25,750 bases of DNA, taken from NCBI GenBank assembly GCA_964607865.1, contig CAZSLZ010000032.1, forward strand, positions 1-25,750, in the 5' to 3' direction. The stretch comes from CAZSLZ01 sp964607865 (lineage in GTDB: Bacteria > Vulcanimicrobiota > JAJTBE01 > CAZSLZ01). The position numbers and the translations under genes are program-made. Positions 14,932 through 22,701 of this stretch are shown here, in pieces. The notes beneath the pieces are model-generated. The model ran no database searches. It saw only the letters and a program-made list of their open reading frames with translations, and was not told where the DNA came from. Each line of letters begins with the position of its first letter. The first letter of the stretch is position 1.

Positions 14932-16089
14932 TTATAATGTTTTTTTAATATCTTTAATGACTTCGTTGGCTATAACGTTTCTCTGTATTTCGTTGGTGCC
15001 TTCGTAAATCTGGGTGATTTTGGCGTCCCTGAAATATTTTTCTACCGGGTATTCCTTCATATAACCATGGCCTCCATAAATCTGGATAGCCTCGGTGGTA
15101 ACATACATTGCGGTATCTGCGGCGAATAATTTGCACATTGCAGATTCCTTGGAATAGCTGGATGCTCCGTTATCAATCATCTTTGCAACTGACAGGGTCA
15201 ATGCCCGGGCTGCCTCTATCCGTGTCTGGCACTCAGCTATTTTGTGCTGTATTGCCTGGAACTGAACCACGGGCTGGCCGAACTGGACTCTTTCCAGGCC
15301 GAATTTAATTGCGTGATCCAGGGCTCCCTGCGCGATACCTACTGCCTGAGATGCCACGCCGGGCCGGGAGCGGTCCAGGGTTTTCATTGCAACTATAAAC
15401 CCGTATCCTTCTTTTCTTAAAAGGTTTTCTTTGGGAATTCTGCAATCCTCGAAGATTAATTCCCGTGTAGAAGAGCATCTGATTCCCAGTTTGTTTTCTT
15501 TTTTTCCAAAAGTGAAGCCGGGTGTGTCTTTCTCAACTATGAAGGCGGAAAGCCCTCTGGCGCCGCGGGCAGGGTTGGTAGAGGCAATAACTGTGTAAAC
15601 CTGGGCTTCTCCGCCGTTGGTGATCCATTGTTTGGTTCCATTTAATACATAATGTTCGCCATCAAGTTTGGCTGTTGTTTTTATGTTGCTGGCATCAGAA
15701 CCGGCGTCGGGTTCGGTAAGGCCGAAAGCTGCCAGGTATTCGCCGGAAGCGATTCTGGGTAGGTATTTCTGTTTCTGTTCATCGCTGGCGAATAATAATA
15801 TAGGTAAGGTTCCCAGTGATGTTGCAGCATAGGAAACCGCCACACCGCCACAGGCTTTGGAAAGTTCCTCCACAGCGATGCAAAGCTCGGTAACTCCTCC
15901 GCCCATTCCGCCGAATTCCTCGGGCAGGTAAAGGCCCATAAAACCACTGGCTGCCAAGGTATTTATGGCATCCCAGGGGAATTCTCCGGTTTCGTCCCAC
16001 TGGGCAGCTTTTGGCGCAATTTCTTCTTTTGCAATTTTTTCCGCCAACTCTTTAATCATGAGTTGTTCTTCTGTAAATAGATAATCCAT
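14932..16089 (-). CDS. acyl-CoA dehydrogenase
   Basis: This FAD flavoenzyme oxidises acyl-CoA to trans-2-enoyl-CoA and hands electrons to electron-transfer flavoprotein, in fatty-acid or branched amino-acid breakdown. It has 385 residues, the normal short/medium-chain length. The first signature is GLTEPDAGSDASNIKTTA (about 123-140), the FAD region includes WITNGG (155-160) and the second signature is QIYGGHGYMKEYPVEKYFRD. The catalytic base is the Glu of YEGTNEIQR (about residue 363), the position used by short-chain and butyryl-CoA enzymes. I place the start at the ATG (16089) because AAAGGAG lies 7 nt before it; a TTG one codon earlier would leave only 4 nt. It is a single gene with terminators on both sides, and no ETF or enoyl-CoA hydratase is nearby. 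Exact chain-length preference cannot be read. Confidence 0.95.
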   Translation of the reverse strand: MDYLFTEEQLMIKELAEKIAKEEIAPKAAQWDETGEFPWDAINTLAASGFMGLYLPEEFGGMGGGVTELCIAVEELSKACGGVAVSYAATSLGTLPILLFASDEQKQKYLPRIASGEYLAAFGLTEPDAGSDASNIKTTAKLDGEHYVLNGTKQWITNGGEAQVYTVIASTNPARGARGLSAFIVEKDTPGFTFGKKENKLGIRCSSTRELIFEDCRIPKENLLRKEGYGFIVAMKTLDRSRPGVASQAVGIAQGALDHAIKFGLERVQFGQPVVQFQAIQHKIAECQTRIEAARALTLSVAKMIDNGASSYSKESAMCKLFAADTAMYVTTEAIQIYGGHGYMKEYPVEKYFRDAKITQIYEGTNEIQRNVIANEVIKDIKKTL

Positions 16090-16192
16090 CAATTTCTCCT
16101 TTCACTCGATAACATATATTTTTAATAATCATCTTGCTAATTATTAAATATTTTTTGTGAAATAAATAAAAACTCCTTCGATGGTGGAACTA

Positions 16193-16224
16193 AAAAAGAG
16201 GCTGTCTTAAAGACAGCCTCTTTG
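16193..16224 (-). terminator. strong intrinsic terminator ending the protease operon
   Basis: A 13-bp inverted repeat (AGAGGCTGTCT paired with AGACAGCCTCT at its core) has a loop of 3-4 nt. On the minus strand it runs into a T-tract (complement of 16193-16198). It lies just downstream of the clostripain-family gene. Confidence 0.9.
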
Positions 16225-16235
16225 TATTTTTTGTC

Positions 16236-17474
16236 CTAGTTATTGTAAATTGTCTGTAAAAGGGCATAATAGTTGGTGTTCTGGGCCAGTCCCAGGGCAG
16301 CGTAAGTATTGCTGTAAACGCTGAATTCTGTAGAATCGGGAATCCAGATGGAAAGCCCATTGTATCCGGCGGTGTATGTCCAGGTGTTTATAATAGCATC
16401 TGAAGTTGCCGATTGAACTGCTGCAGCGTAAAGTTGAATCTGGTTGGTAACCCCGTTGCTGCCGGCTATAACGTTGCAGAAACCGATCAGATCTCTGTAA
16501 GAAGAGAAAGCGCTGTCAGCGGGTGCAGCCGAAGTTCTGGCGGTTTCCAGGGCGCTTTCCAGGGTGTCGTCCATGTTGTTAATGCATTCAACAGAAAAAA
16601 CATCGACTGCCTGGGCGATTGCTCCTACTTTGGAGGAATCCAGTGCGGTAAGAGTGGGATAATTATAGCTCTCATTTGAGTAATGATCCCGATATTTGTC
16701 AACAATAATTGAAGCGAAATCTCTGGCAGTTGCGGTGGGGTTTGATTTGAGGTAACCCAGAACCGTATCATGAGGCCAGCCGGTTCCCGGCTCGGATCTC
16801 TCGGAAAGCACTTGAAATGCCGAGTAATTTCTCATGTCGTAGGCAACTTCCAGGGTTCCCATAAGGCAAGCATCCATTCCAAGAACATCGATAGCTGAGC
16901 CGCGGAATGCAACTATTTCAGACATTGCCTGTACTAATTCCGCTTCGGTTATAATATCGTTGCTGGTATCGTCAGAGCAGATGCCCCTGACTGTTTCTCC
17001 GTCCACTTCATGGCGTTTCCAGCCGTTGCCGTGGTCCCATAATACCAGGCAGTATTTTTCTGCGGGGTAATTGGTAATTCCCCATTTTGCGAATTCCACC
17101 AGGGTGTTGGGGTCTCCCATGTTTACATTGCCCATATCGGCAACCATGGTGGATACCACAGTCTGTGAGCCGGTGGGGTCCTGTACGATTTCATATCTTC
17201 GGCAGCCGCTCCAGTCAACCGCTCCGTAATTGTCCCATTGAACAATAATATTCAGGTTCTGGTCGGAACCGACTTCCTGCATCTCAAAAATGTCGTAGTA
17301 AGCTGCTGTTTCCAGGTTGTTATCTCCATCCAGATAAACCATGTAGGTCCATTTTGCTGTGGTGTTGGTTGAGCCGTCTGTGGAGCCGCCGCCGCCGCCC
17401 CCGCAACCGACAATGAGTCCCATTGTTAACAGTACGAGTACAATGATGCTTAAAATTTTGAACGATTTTTTCAA
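16236..17474 (-). CDS. clostripain-family (C11) cysteine peptidase, lipoprotein
   Basis: A 412-residue surface or periplasmic protease. The N-terminus is a lipoprotein signal (MKKSFKILSI core, LIVGC) with Cys24 as the acylated residue, followed by six glycines and a Ser/Thr spacer. The peptidase domain starts near WTYMVYLDGDNNLE (42-55). The catalytic His is in LWDHGNGW (His148) and the nucleophile in GMDACLMG (Cys203), matching the C11 caspase-like fold. Clostripain relatives cut after arginine and often self-process, but specificity here is unknown. The start is TTG, about 6 nt after AGGAGGA. It begins 23 nt after the acetyltransferase stop and ends the operon before a strong terminator. 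The residue after Cys24 is glycine, so nothing marks it for inner-membrane retention. Confidence 0.92.
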   Translation of the reverse strand: MKKSFKILSIIVLVLLTMGLIVGCGGGGGGSTDGSTNTTAKWTYMVYLDGDNNLETAAYYDIFEMQEVGSDQNLNIIVQWDNYGAVDWSGCRRYEIVQDPTGSQTVVSTMVADMGNVNMGDPNTLVEFAKWGITNYPAEKYCLVLWDHGNGWKRHEVDGETVRGICSDDTSNDIITEAELVQAMSEIVAFRGSAIDVLGMDACLMGTLEVAYDMRNYSAFQVLSERSEPGTGWPHDTVLGYLKSNPTATARDFASIIVDKYRDHYSNESYNYPTLTALDSSKVGAIAQAVDVFSVECINNMDDTLESALETARTSAAPADSAFSSYRDLIGFCNVIAGSNGVTNQIQLYAAAVQSATSDAIINTWTYTAGYNGLSIWIPDSTEFSVYSNTYAALGLAQNTNYYALLQTIYNN

Positions 17475-17497
17475 GGTCTTCCTCCTGTAAAATAAAT

Positions 17498-17989
17498 TTA
17501 ACTCTCTAAAACCCGGGTAATCTGATAACGCTCAATCTTGAAGTCAAGGCGTTTAAGAGCGTAAACCAAAGCCCTTTTATTGTTAATTGTAACTTTGCCT
17601 GTCAGGTATCCAAGTCCTTTCTCACGGGCAATTTTTTCTGCTTTTTTTATTAATTTGTCCACCACAAATTTGCCCCAGAAATCAGGGGATACTGCCAGAT
17701 CATAAATAAAAGCCTGCTTTTCGCCAGTGCTTTCTTCAATATCGTTAAGTAAAAGCATGATATATCCCGCCAATTGTTTTTTTTCTTTATCTTCAGCTAC
17801 CAGAATCTTGAAATTTTTTGATTCCATATTGAGATCCAGGTTGTCAAGAAAGCTCTGGGCTTCTTTTTTCAGCCGGGTTTTATCAATGTTTCTGGTTTGG
17901 GGTACACTATATAAAATCGAGTCCAATGCCAATTGACGTATAAAATGCAGATCCTTTCCGGTTCCCTCTCTTACATTTATTTCGCTCAT
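17498..17989 (-). CDS. GNAT-family N-acetyltransferase
   Basis: A 163-residue acetyl-CoA-dependent acyltransferase. The core beta-strand and acetyl-CoA-binding region is FIYDLAVSPDFWGKFVVDKL (94-113), in which the usual Q/RxxGxG/A loop has become DFWGKF, a degenerate form. The C-terminal part has the expected NNKRALVYALKRLDFKIERY pattern. There is no leader or membrane segment. Its ATG shares the sequence ATGA with the stop of the upstream 1264-residue kinase (17989-17986), so translation is coupled and the two are probably needed together. Acetylation of protein or small-molecule amines are both possible, and the kinase or its targets are natural candidates by position alone. Confidence 0.85.
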   Translation of the reverse strand: MSEINVREGTGKDLHFIRQLALDSILYSVPQTRNIDKTRLKKEAQSFLDNLDLNMESKNFKILVAEDKEKKQLAGYIMLLLNDIEESTGEKQAFIYDLAVSPDFWGKFVVDKLIKKAEKIAREKGLGYLTGKVTINNKRALVYALKRLDFKIERYQITRVLES

Positions 17990-20900
17990 AACCCCATCTT
18001 TCTTCTTAAACGGTTGATATCCAGGTAAATTTTGTCCACAATATGTTTTTCCGGTTCACATTCCAGCGCCATATTTAAATAGGCCAGGGCCTGGTCAAAA
18101 TTGCCAAGTTGTTCCAATACTACCGAAAGGTCTTTAAAATAATACCATTCGGTATTGTTTTCCTCAATTGCCTGTTCGTAAAAGGTGGCAGCTTCATTCC
18201 AATTGCTGTTTCTGGCTGCCATACCGCCTTTCAGCCAGTAAATGTAATCCTGGCTCCGGGGGCAGTTTTCCAGGGCCTCGTCCATAATTTCCTGGGCGCC
18301 GTCTTTGTCGCCCAGTTGTTCCATTAACTCTGCCATAACTTCATAACTTTCCATCTGGGGAAATTGGAAAATAGCTTTCTTGACCATGGAAACCGCCAGC
18401 ATGATATTTCCTTTTCCTCTGTAGGCAAGAGCCAGCTCCCTCATAATGTCAGGATCGTTGGGGGAAAGTTTGGAAGCCCGGTTCAGATAATCAAAAGATT
18501 TTTCAAATTTCTTCCTCTTGTTGAAGAGCATTCCCAGATAGAGCAAGGTGAGAGGATCGTTGGGGTTGTTCTTATAAGCCGACTGTAAGACATCCAAAGC
18601 TTTATTGTATTCGCCCTGTTCCACATATACCCGCCCCAGGTTGGCGTAGGCCTTTGAAATGATCTTTGTTTTTCTGGCAGATGAACCCGACGGGGTTTTT
18701 TCAATTGCCCGGCTGAAAACTCTGGCTGCTTCATTCAATTTACCCATTTTTGTAAGGGCTTTTCCAAGGTAAACATTAAACATATGGCTGTTTGGGTTAA
18801 GCTCCAGGGCTTTTTTATATTGGAAAACAGCCATGCTTAAAAGGCCTTTTTTGGCGTAAACCCTTCCAAGCATTCCCTGGGCCAGGGCGTCGGAAGGATT
18901 GCTCTGTATGACCTTCTGAAATTCTTTTTCCGCATCGTCCAGCCGATCTGTCTCTTCAAGCATGACTCCCAGGGCTTTGTGGTAATCGGGGTTTGTTGAA
19001 TCCAGGGTTGCTGCTTTTCTCATCTCAGCTATGGCTTCGTTGTATTTGTTCTGGGCATAGTAAGCCATTGCCAGGTCTTCCCGGTATGTGGGGTTATAGG
19101 GTTCCAGTTTTGTAGCTTTATGAAATTCCTTGATGGACAGGTCGGAATAATCCTTTGTCTGGTAAATGCTTGCAAGTTTATGGTGAAGCTCGGCGCTGGT
19201 CTGCTGGCTGTTTACAATTTTTTCAAAATGTTCCAGGGCGCGATCAACCCGGTTTGTTTTTATGTAGAGATCTCCCAGGGTTTTATGAAGCTCGGGGTCT
19301 TCAGGAGTGAATTGCACAGCAGTTTCCAGTTCGTGGGTGGCAAGATCGGTACGATTCATTCTTGTGTAAAGATCTGCAAGTTTTTTTCGCGCCTCCACGT
19401 TGGTGGCATTTGATTTTACTGCCTGATCCAGGTGGTTGAGAGCCTGATCTACCCGGTCCTGTTTTTCATAAATTTCGCCCAGAGATACAATTGCCTCGGG
19501 GTCCTCGGGCTTCACCTCCAGAACTGTGTTGAAAATTTCTTCGGCATGGCCCAGTTGCCCGGTTTTTACGTAAAGGTTGCCCAATACCCGGTAAACTTCT
19601 TCGTCATCGGGGTTGTAGTCCAACACCCATTCAAATTGACGGATAGCTTCCTCGAATTTTTCCATGCTCATATAAAGATAACCCAATTGGCGGTGGGCTT
19701 CCACATTCTGGGGATCAATACTCAAAATGCCCAGATACTCTTCAATTGCCCTGTAAAAGTTATCGTTCTGGGAATATAGAAGTGCCAGCTGGTTTCTAAT
19801 TTGAATATCTTCAGGCGCTAACTTGGAAGCTTCGATATATTCTATGATAGCTTCATCGTATTTTTCTTCCAGCCTGTAAGAGTCGGCAATTAAAATATGG
19901 GGCTGGGGGTCTTTTTCCATAAGCGTTGATGCGGTTTTATAGGCTTCCCTTGCTTGTGAATTTAAACCCAGTTCACTGCGGATTCTTCCCAGTTTCATAA
20001 ATGCGTCAGCTAGTTTTGGGTCTTTCTTTACAGCCTGTTCATATTCTTTCAGGGCTTCTTCAATTCTGCTGTCTTTTAAAAGTTGATTTCCCTTATCATA
20101 ATGCTCCAGGGCTTCCTTATGGGTTAAAAATTTTGACTTGGAGATTCTATTGCCGCATTGATAACAATACTTCCGGCTGGGTTCGTTCTCGGCGCCGCAA
20201 CGGGGGCAGGCAATGGGAGTATCGGAAACGCCGGCCTGATCTACGGCAGCTTCGTCTTTTTTTATTCTGTCCAGAACATAACGATAACGTCCCCATTTTT
20301 TCTCTTCTTCCGCCTCCTTCATCCATTGGGTACTGGCAACTGGCTTGTCGTTATCCAGTTTGGCGGGTAGCTTTTTGGGTGAAGGTTTTACCGGAATTTG
20401 TACAACATTGTTATTTTGAACAGGTTTCTGATAAGTCTTGTTTGAAACTTCTGTTTTCTTTTCGGTTCCGGGGCGGGCAAAACTTCCACCCATGGGAACA
20501 TCATCCCTGGCAAACCCTCCGCCATAGGGAGTATCCTGCCAGTTAACTGTTTTTTCAACTTCCCTTACCTGGTTCGCATTGGGGGTAACATTTATATGGC
20601 GGGAAATGGAACTGGAGGATGGAGCAAAACTGCTTCGAAAACCTTTCTGGGCCTGGCGTTTTTCCTTTTCTTCCTGTTTCTGCCGAACGAAACTGGAAAA
20701 ATAATCCCTGGGCGGTTTCTCACCTGTGGGTTTGGGCGCCGGGGTTTCTGGAGCGAAACTGGTCTGAACCTGGTAGGGTTCTTCAGGCTCCTGCTGGTAT
20801 TCATCATCGCTTTTGTTTACGCCGAAAGCTGATGCAATGCGATCTGCCAGGCTTCTGGCCTGACCAGGCGTGGGCTTAACAGGAGTGGTTTTTTCTTTCT

Positions 20901-21780
20901 CTGGAGGTGTTGCATCAGGTATGGCAATTTTGCTCAGGTGCAGATTTGCAATTTTCTGCTGGCTCAGCCAGTTTTCAATTTCATCAAGCATGTCAAGGGC
21001 ATCCTGGTATCTTTTTTCAGGAACTTTTTCCAGGCATCTTAATATGATTTTAGAAAATAGATTGGGAATTTTTGGGTTTCTTTTTACCGGATCCGGGGCA
21101 GGAGTATTCAGAACATGAGCGATCATCTGGCCCGGATTGGTGGCTTGAAAAACCAGATAATTAGTAAGCATCTCATAGAATATGGCTCCCAGTGAATAGA
21201 TATCGGATCGGCTGTCCGCCATATCTCCCCGGGCCTGCTCGGGTGAAAAATAAGCTACGGTTCCCATAACCTGGCCTATCTCGGTCAGGGAATGACGGTT
21301 TTCAAGCACAGCCAGCCCAAAATCCATTACTTTCACACGGCCGTCACGGGTTAACATTATGTTGTCAGGTTTTATATCGCGATGAACGATCTTTTTGGAA
21401 TGGGCATAAGCCATAGCTTCAAGAATATCAAGAAAAATTTCTGCCATATAGTTTATATCAATATCTTTTATCTCGGATCTTTCCTCGATCAGTTCCCGGA
21501 GAGTACTGCCGTTTACGTATTCCATCACAATATGGTATATATCTTCTTCCACTCCGATATCGTGAATTTTTATTATGTTGGGATGGTCCAGCTTGGCTGA
21601 TAACCGGGCTTCCCTGAGGAAGCGATCCACAGCCTTTTTGTTTCTGGTTTTTTTGGGTGGAAGAACCTTGATGGCAACGGGCCGGTCAAGGAGGGGGTCA
21701 ATTCCTCGGTAAACAATGCCCATACCGCCTCTTCCCAGCTCTTCAATTACTTTGTATCTTCCTACATAAACGTCTCCCAA
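17986..21780 (-). CDS. Ser/Thr protein kinase with internal zinc ribbon and about 20 TPR repeats
   Basis: A 1264-residue cytosolic protein. The kinase domain occupies about residues 8-272: glycine loop GRGGMG (16-21), VAIK with Lys38, Glu57, HRDIKPDN (133-140), DFG (153-155) and the SPEQ segment (179-182). It looks fully active. A disordered Pro/Gln/Ser-rich linker runs to about 520, then a zinc ribbon (C525, C528, C539, C542) and a TPR array from about 555 to the end. The array has roughly 20 units of 34 residues with the usual W/L-G-Y-A-P pattern. The start is TTG with AGGAGG 8 nt upstream. The pseudokinase upstream is 81 nt away, and the acetyltransferase downstream overlaps it by 4 nt. 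The long TPR scaffold suggests it collects several partners. It has no transmembrane sensor part, so the stimulus is probably cytosolic. Confidence 0.95.
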   Translation of the reverse strand: MGDVYVGRYKVIEELGRGGMGIVYRGIDPLLDRPVAIKVLPPKKTRNKKAVDRFLREARLSAKLDHPNIIKIHDIGVEEDIYHIVMEYVNGSTLRELIEERSEIKDIDINYMAEIFLDILEAMAYAHSKKIVHRDIKPDNIMLTRDGRVKVMDFGLAVLENRHSLTEIGQVMGTVAYFSPEQARGDMADSRSDIYSLGAIFYEMLTNYLVFQATNPGQMIAHVLNTPAPDPVKRNPKIPNLFSKIILRCLEKVPEKRYQDALDMLDEIENWLSQQKIANLHLSKIAIPDATPPEKEKTTPVKPTPGQARSLADRIASAFGVNKSDDEYQQEPEEPYQVQTSFAPETPAPKPTGEKPPRDYFSSFVRQKQEEKEKRQAQKGFRSSFAPSSSSISRHINVTPNANQVREVEKTVNWQDTPYGGGFARDDVPMGGSFARPGTEKKTEVSNKTYQKPVQNNNVVQIPVKPSPKKLPAKLDNDKPVASTQWMKEAEEEKKWGRYRYVLDRIKKDEAAVDQAGVSDTPIACPRCGAENEPSRKYCYQCGNRISKSKFLTHKEALEHYDKGNQLLKDSRIEEALKEYEQAVKKDPKLADAFMKLGRIRSELGLNSQAREAYKTASTLMEKDPQPHILIADSYRLEEKYDEAIIEYIEASKLAPEDIQIRNQLALLYSQNDNFYRAIEEYLGILSIDPQNVEAHRQLGYLYMSMEKFEEAIRQFEWVLDYNPDDEEVYRVLGNLYVKTGQLGHAEEIFNTVLEVKPEDPEAIVSLGEIYEKQDRVDQALNHLDQAVKSNATNVEARKKLADLYTRMNRTDLATHELETAVQFTPEDPELHKTLGDLYIKTNRVDRALEHFEKIVNSQQTSAELHHKLASIYQTKDYSDLSIKEFHKATKLEPYNPTYREDLAMAYYAQNKYNEAIAEMRKAATLDSTNPDYHKALGVMLEETDRLDDAEKEFQKVIQSNPSDALAQGMLGRVYAKKGLLSMAVFQYKKALELNPNSHMFNVYLGKALTKMGKLNEAARVFSRAIEKTPSGSSARKTKIISKAYANLGRVYVEQGEYNKALDVLQSAYKNNPNDPLTLLYLGMLFNKRKKFEKSFDYLNRASKLSPNDPDIMRELALAYRGKGNIMLAVSMVKKAIFQFPQMESYEVMAELMEQLGDKDGAQEIMDEALENCPRSQDYIYWLKGGMAARNSNWNEAATFYEQAIEENNTEWYYFKDLSVVLEQLGNFDQALAYLNMALECEPEKHIVDKIYLDINRLRRKMGL

Positions 21781-21844
21781 TGGGAATGCCTCCTAGACTA
21801 TGATTACAAGGAACTATTTTGTTAATTATAATAATAAAACCTTT

Positions 21845-21868
21845 AAAAACAGTCGATTTTATCAACTG
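21845..21868 (-). terminator. weak terminator or attenuator inside the kinase operon
   Basis: On the minus strand CAGTTGAT and ATCGACTG pair over 8 bp (one T·G wobble) with a 3-nt loop and are followed by five T. The stem includes the stop codon of the pseudokinase. A TATAAT (21830-21825) lies just downstream without a good -35. Together these could separate expression of the pseudokinase from that of the large kinase. Confidence 0.5.
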
Positions 21869-22692
21869 ACTTTATTTTCTCCCATCCAGTTTTCCAGTAT
21901 ATTTATTATCTCTCTGGAGTGTTGAATTCTCTCCAGGGGTTCTTTTTCAATGCATTTGGAAACCATATGGGCAATATCCACGGGTATCATGGGGTTGGCT
22001 CTTCTGGGATCCGGGGTCATGGTAAAATTCTGGCCTCTGCCGCCGGGGCCAATGGAATGATATACAGGTTGGCCGGTAAGCAATTCGAAAAAAACCACCC
22101 CCATGGAATAAATATCAGATAACTGGTCAGAAAATCCGTCTTCCAATTGTTCAGGGGAAAGGTATGCCACTGAACCGGTGGCGCGATAATGCCCTGTCAG
22201 TTCCTGAATCATTTCCGGCGAATCCAGCCCGAATTCCATAATTTTGATATTATTGCTTTTGTCCAGCATTATATTTTCAGGGCGGATATTTCCATGCAGA
22301 ATACTTCTGTCGTGGGCATAATCCACTGCCCTTGCCATGGATAAAAATATCTTTACCAGTTCAGGTATTTTTATAATTTCCTGTTTGCCTTTTTCTTTCA
22401 GGAATTTTCTGAGGGTTTTGCCTTCTATGAATTCCATTACAATATAATAGATGTTTTTATCCACCCCAACATCGTAAATTTTAACAATGTTGGGGTGGTC
22501 CAGTCTTGCTGCTCGCAGGCCTTCCCGTAAAAACTTGAAACTGGCTTTTTCGGTAAGCCCTTTTTTGGGTGGCAGGGTTTTTATGGCAATTTTTCTTACC
22601 TTTTCCAGATCCTGGCCGCGAAAAACTACACTAGCTTTCCCCCGGCCAATTTCCTCCAGAACCTGGTATCTGCCAATAAACCTTTCTGCCAT
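21862..22692 (-). CDS. pseudokinase, Ser/Thr kinase fold with lost catalytic residues
   Basis: A 276-residue stand-alone kinase fold that aligns residue for residue with the N-terminus of the large kinase downstream. Lys38 (IAIK) and Glu57 are kept, but the catalytic loop reads HGNIRPEN (133-140), so the essential Asp135 is Asn and the Arg is Gly. DFG is EFG (153-155). The glycine loop reads GRGKAS instead of GRGGMG. The folding landmarks SPEQ (179-182), SDIYSMG and the C-lobe are intact, and the codons at the altered sites are unambiguous. Phosphotransfer should be absent or very weak, while nucleotide binding may persist. It starts 9 nt after the apgM stop, with AGGAA as ribosome site. The likely role is an allosteric partner or decoy for the large kinase, or regulation of the phosphoglycerate mutase (inference). 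Confidence 0.9.
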   Translation of the reverse strand: MAERFIGRYQVLEEIGRGKASVVFRGQDLEKVRKIAIKTLPPKKGLTEKASFKFLREGLRAARLDHPNIVKIYDVGVDKNIYYIVMEFIEGKTLRKFLKEKGKQEIIKIPELVKIFLSMARAVDYAHDRSILHGNIRPENIMLDKSNNIKIMEFGLDSPEMIQELTGHYRATGSVAYLSPEQLEDGFSDQLSDIYSMGVVFFELLTGQPVYHSIGPGGRGQNFTMTPDPRRANPMIPVDIAHMVSKCIEKEPLERIQHSREIINILENWMGENKVS

Positions 22693-22701
22693 AATAATTT
22701 C

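Noticed and set aside
16090..16092. TTG one codon before the acyl-CoA dehydrogenase ATG as start
   Set aside because: AAAGGAG is 7 nt from the ATG but only 4 nt from the TTG, so the ATG is better placed.
20001..20546. 181-codon plus-strand frame inside the large kinase
   Set aside because: It is a shadow of the zinc ribbon, TPR and linker coding region on the other strand, with no ribosome site.
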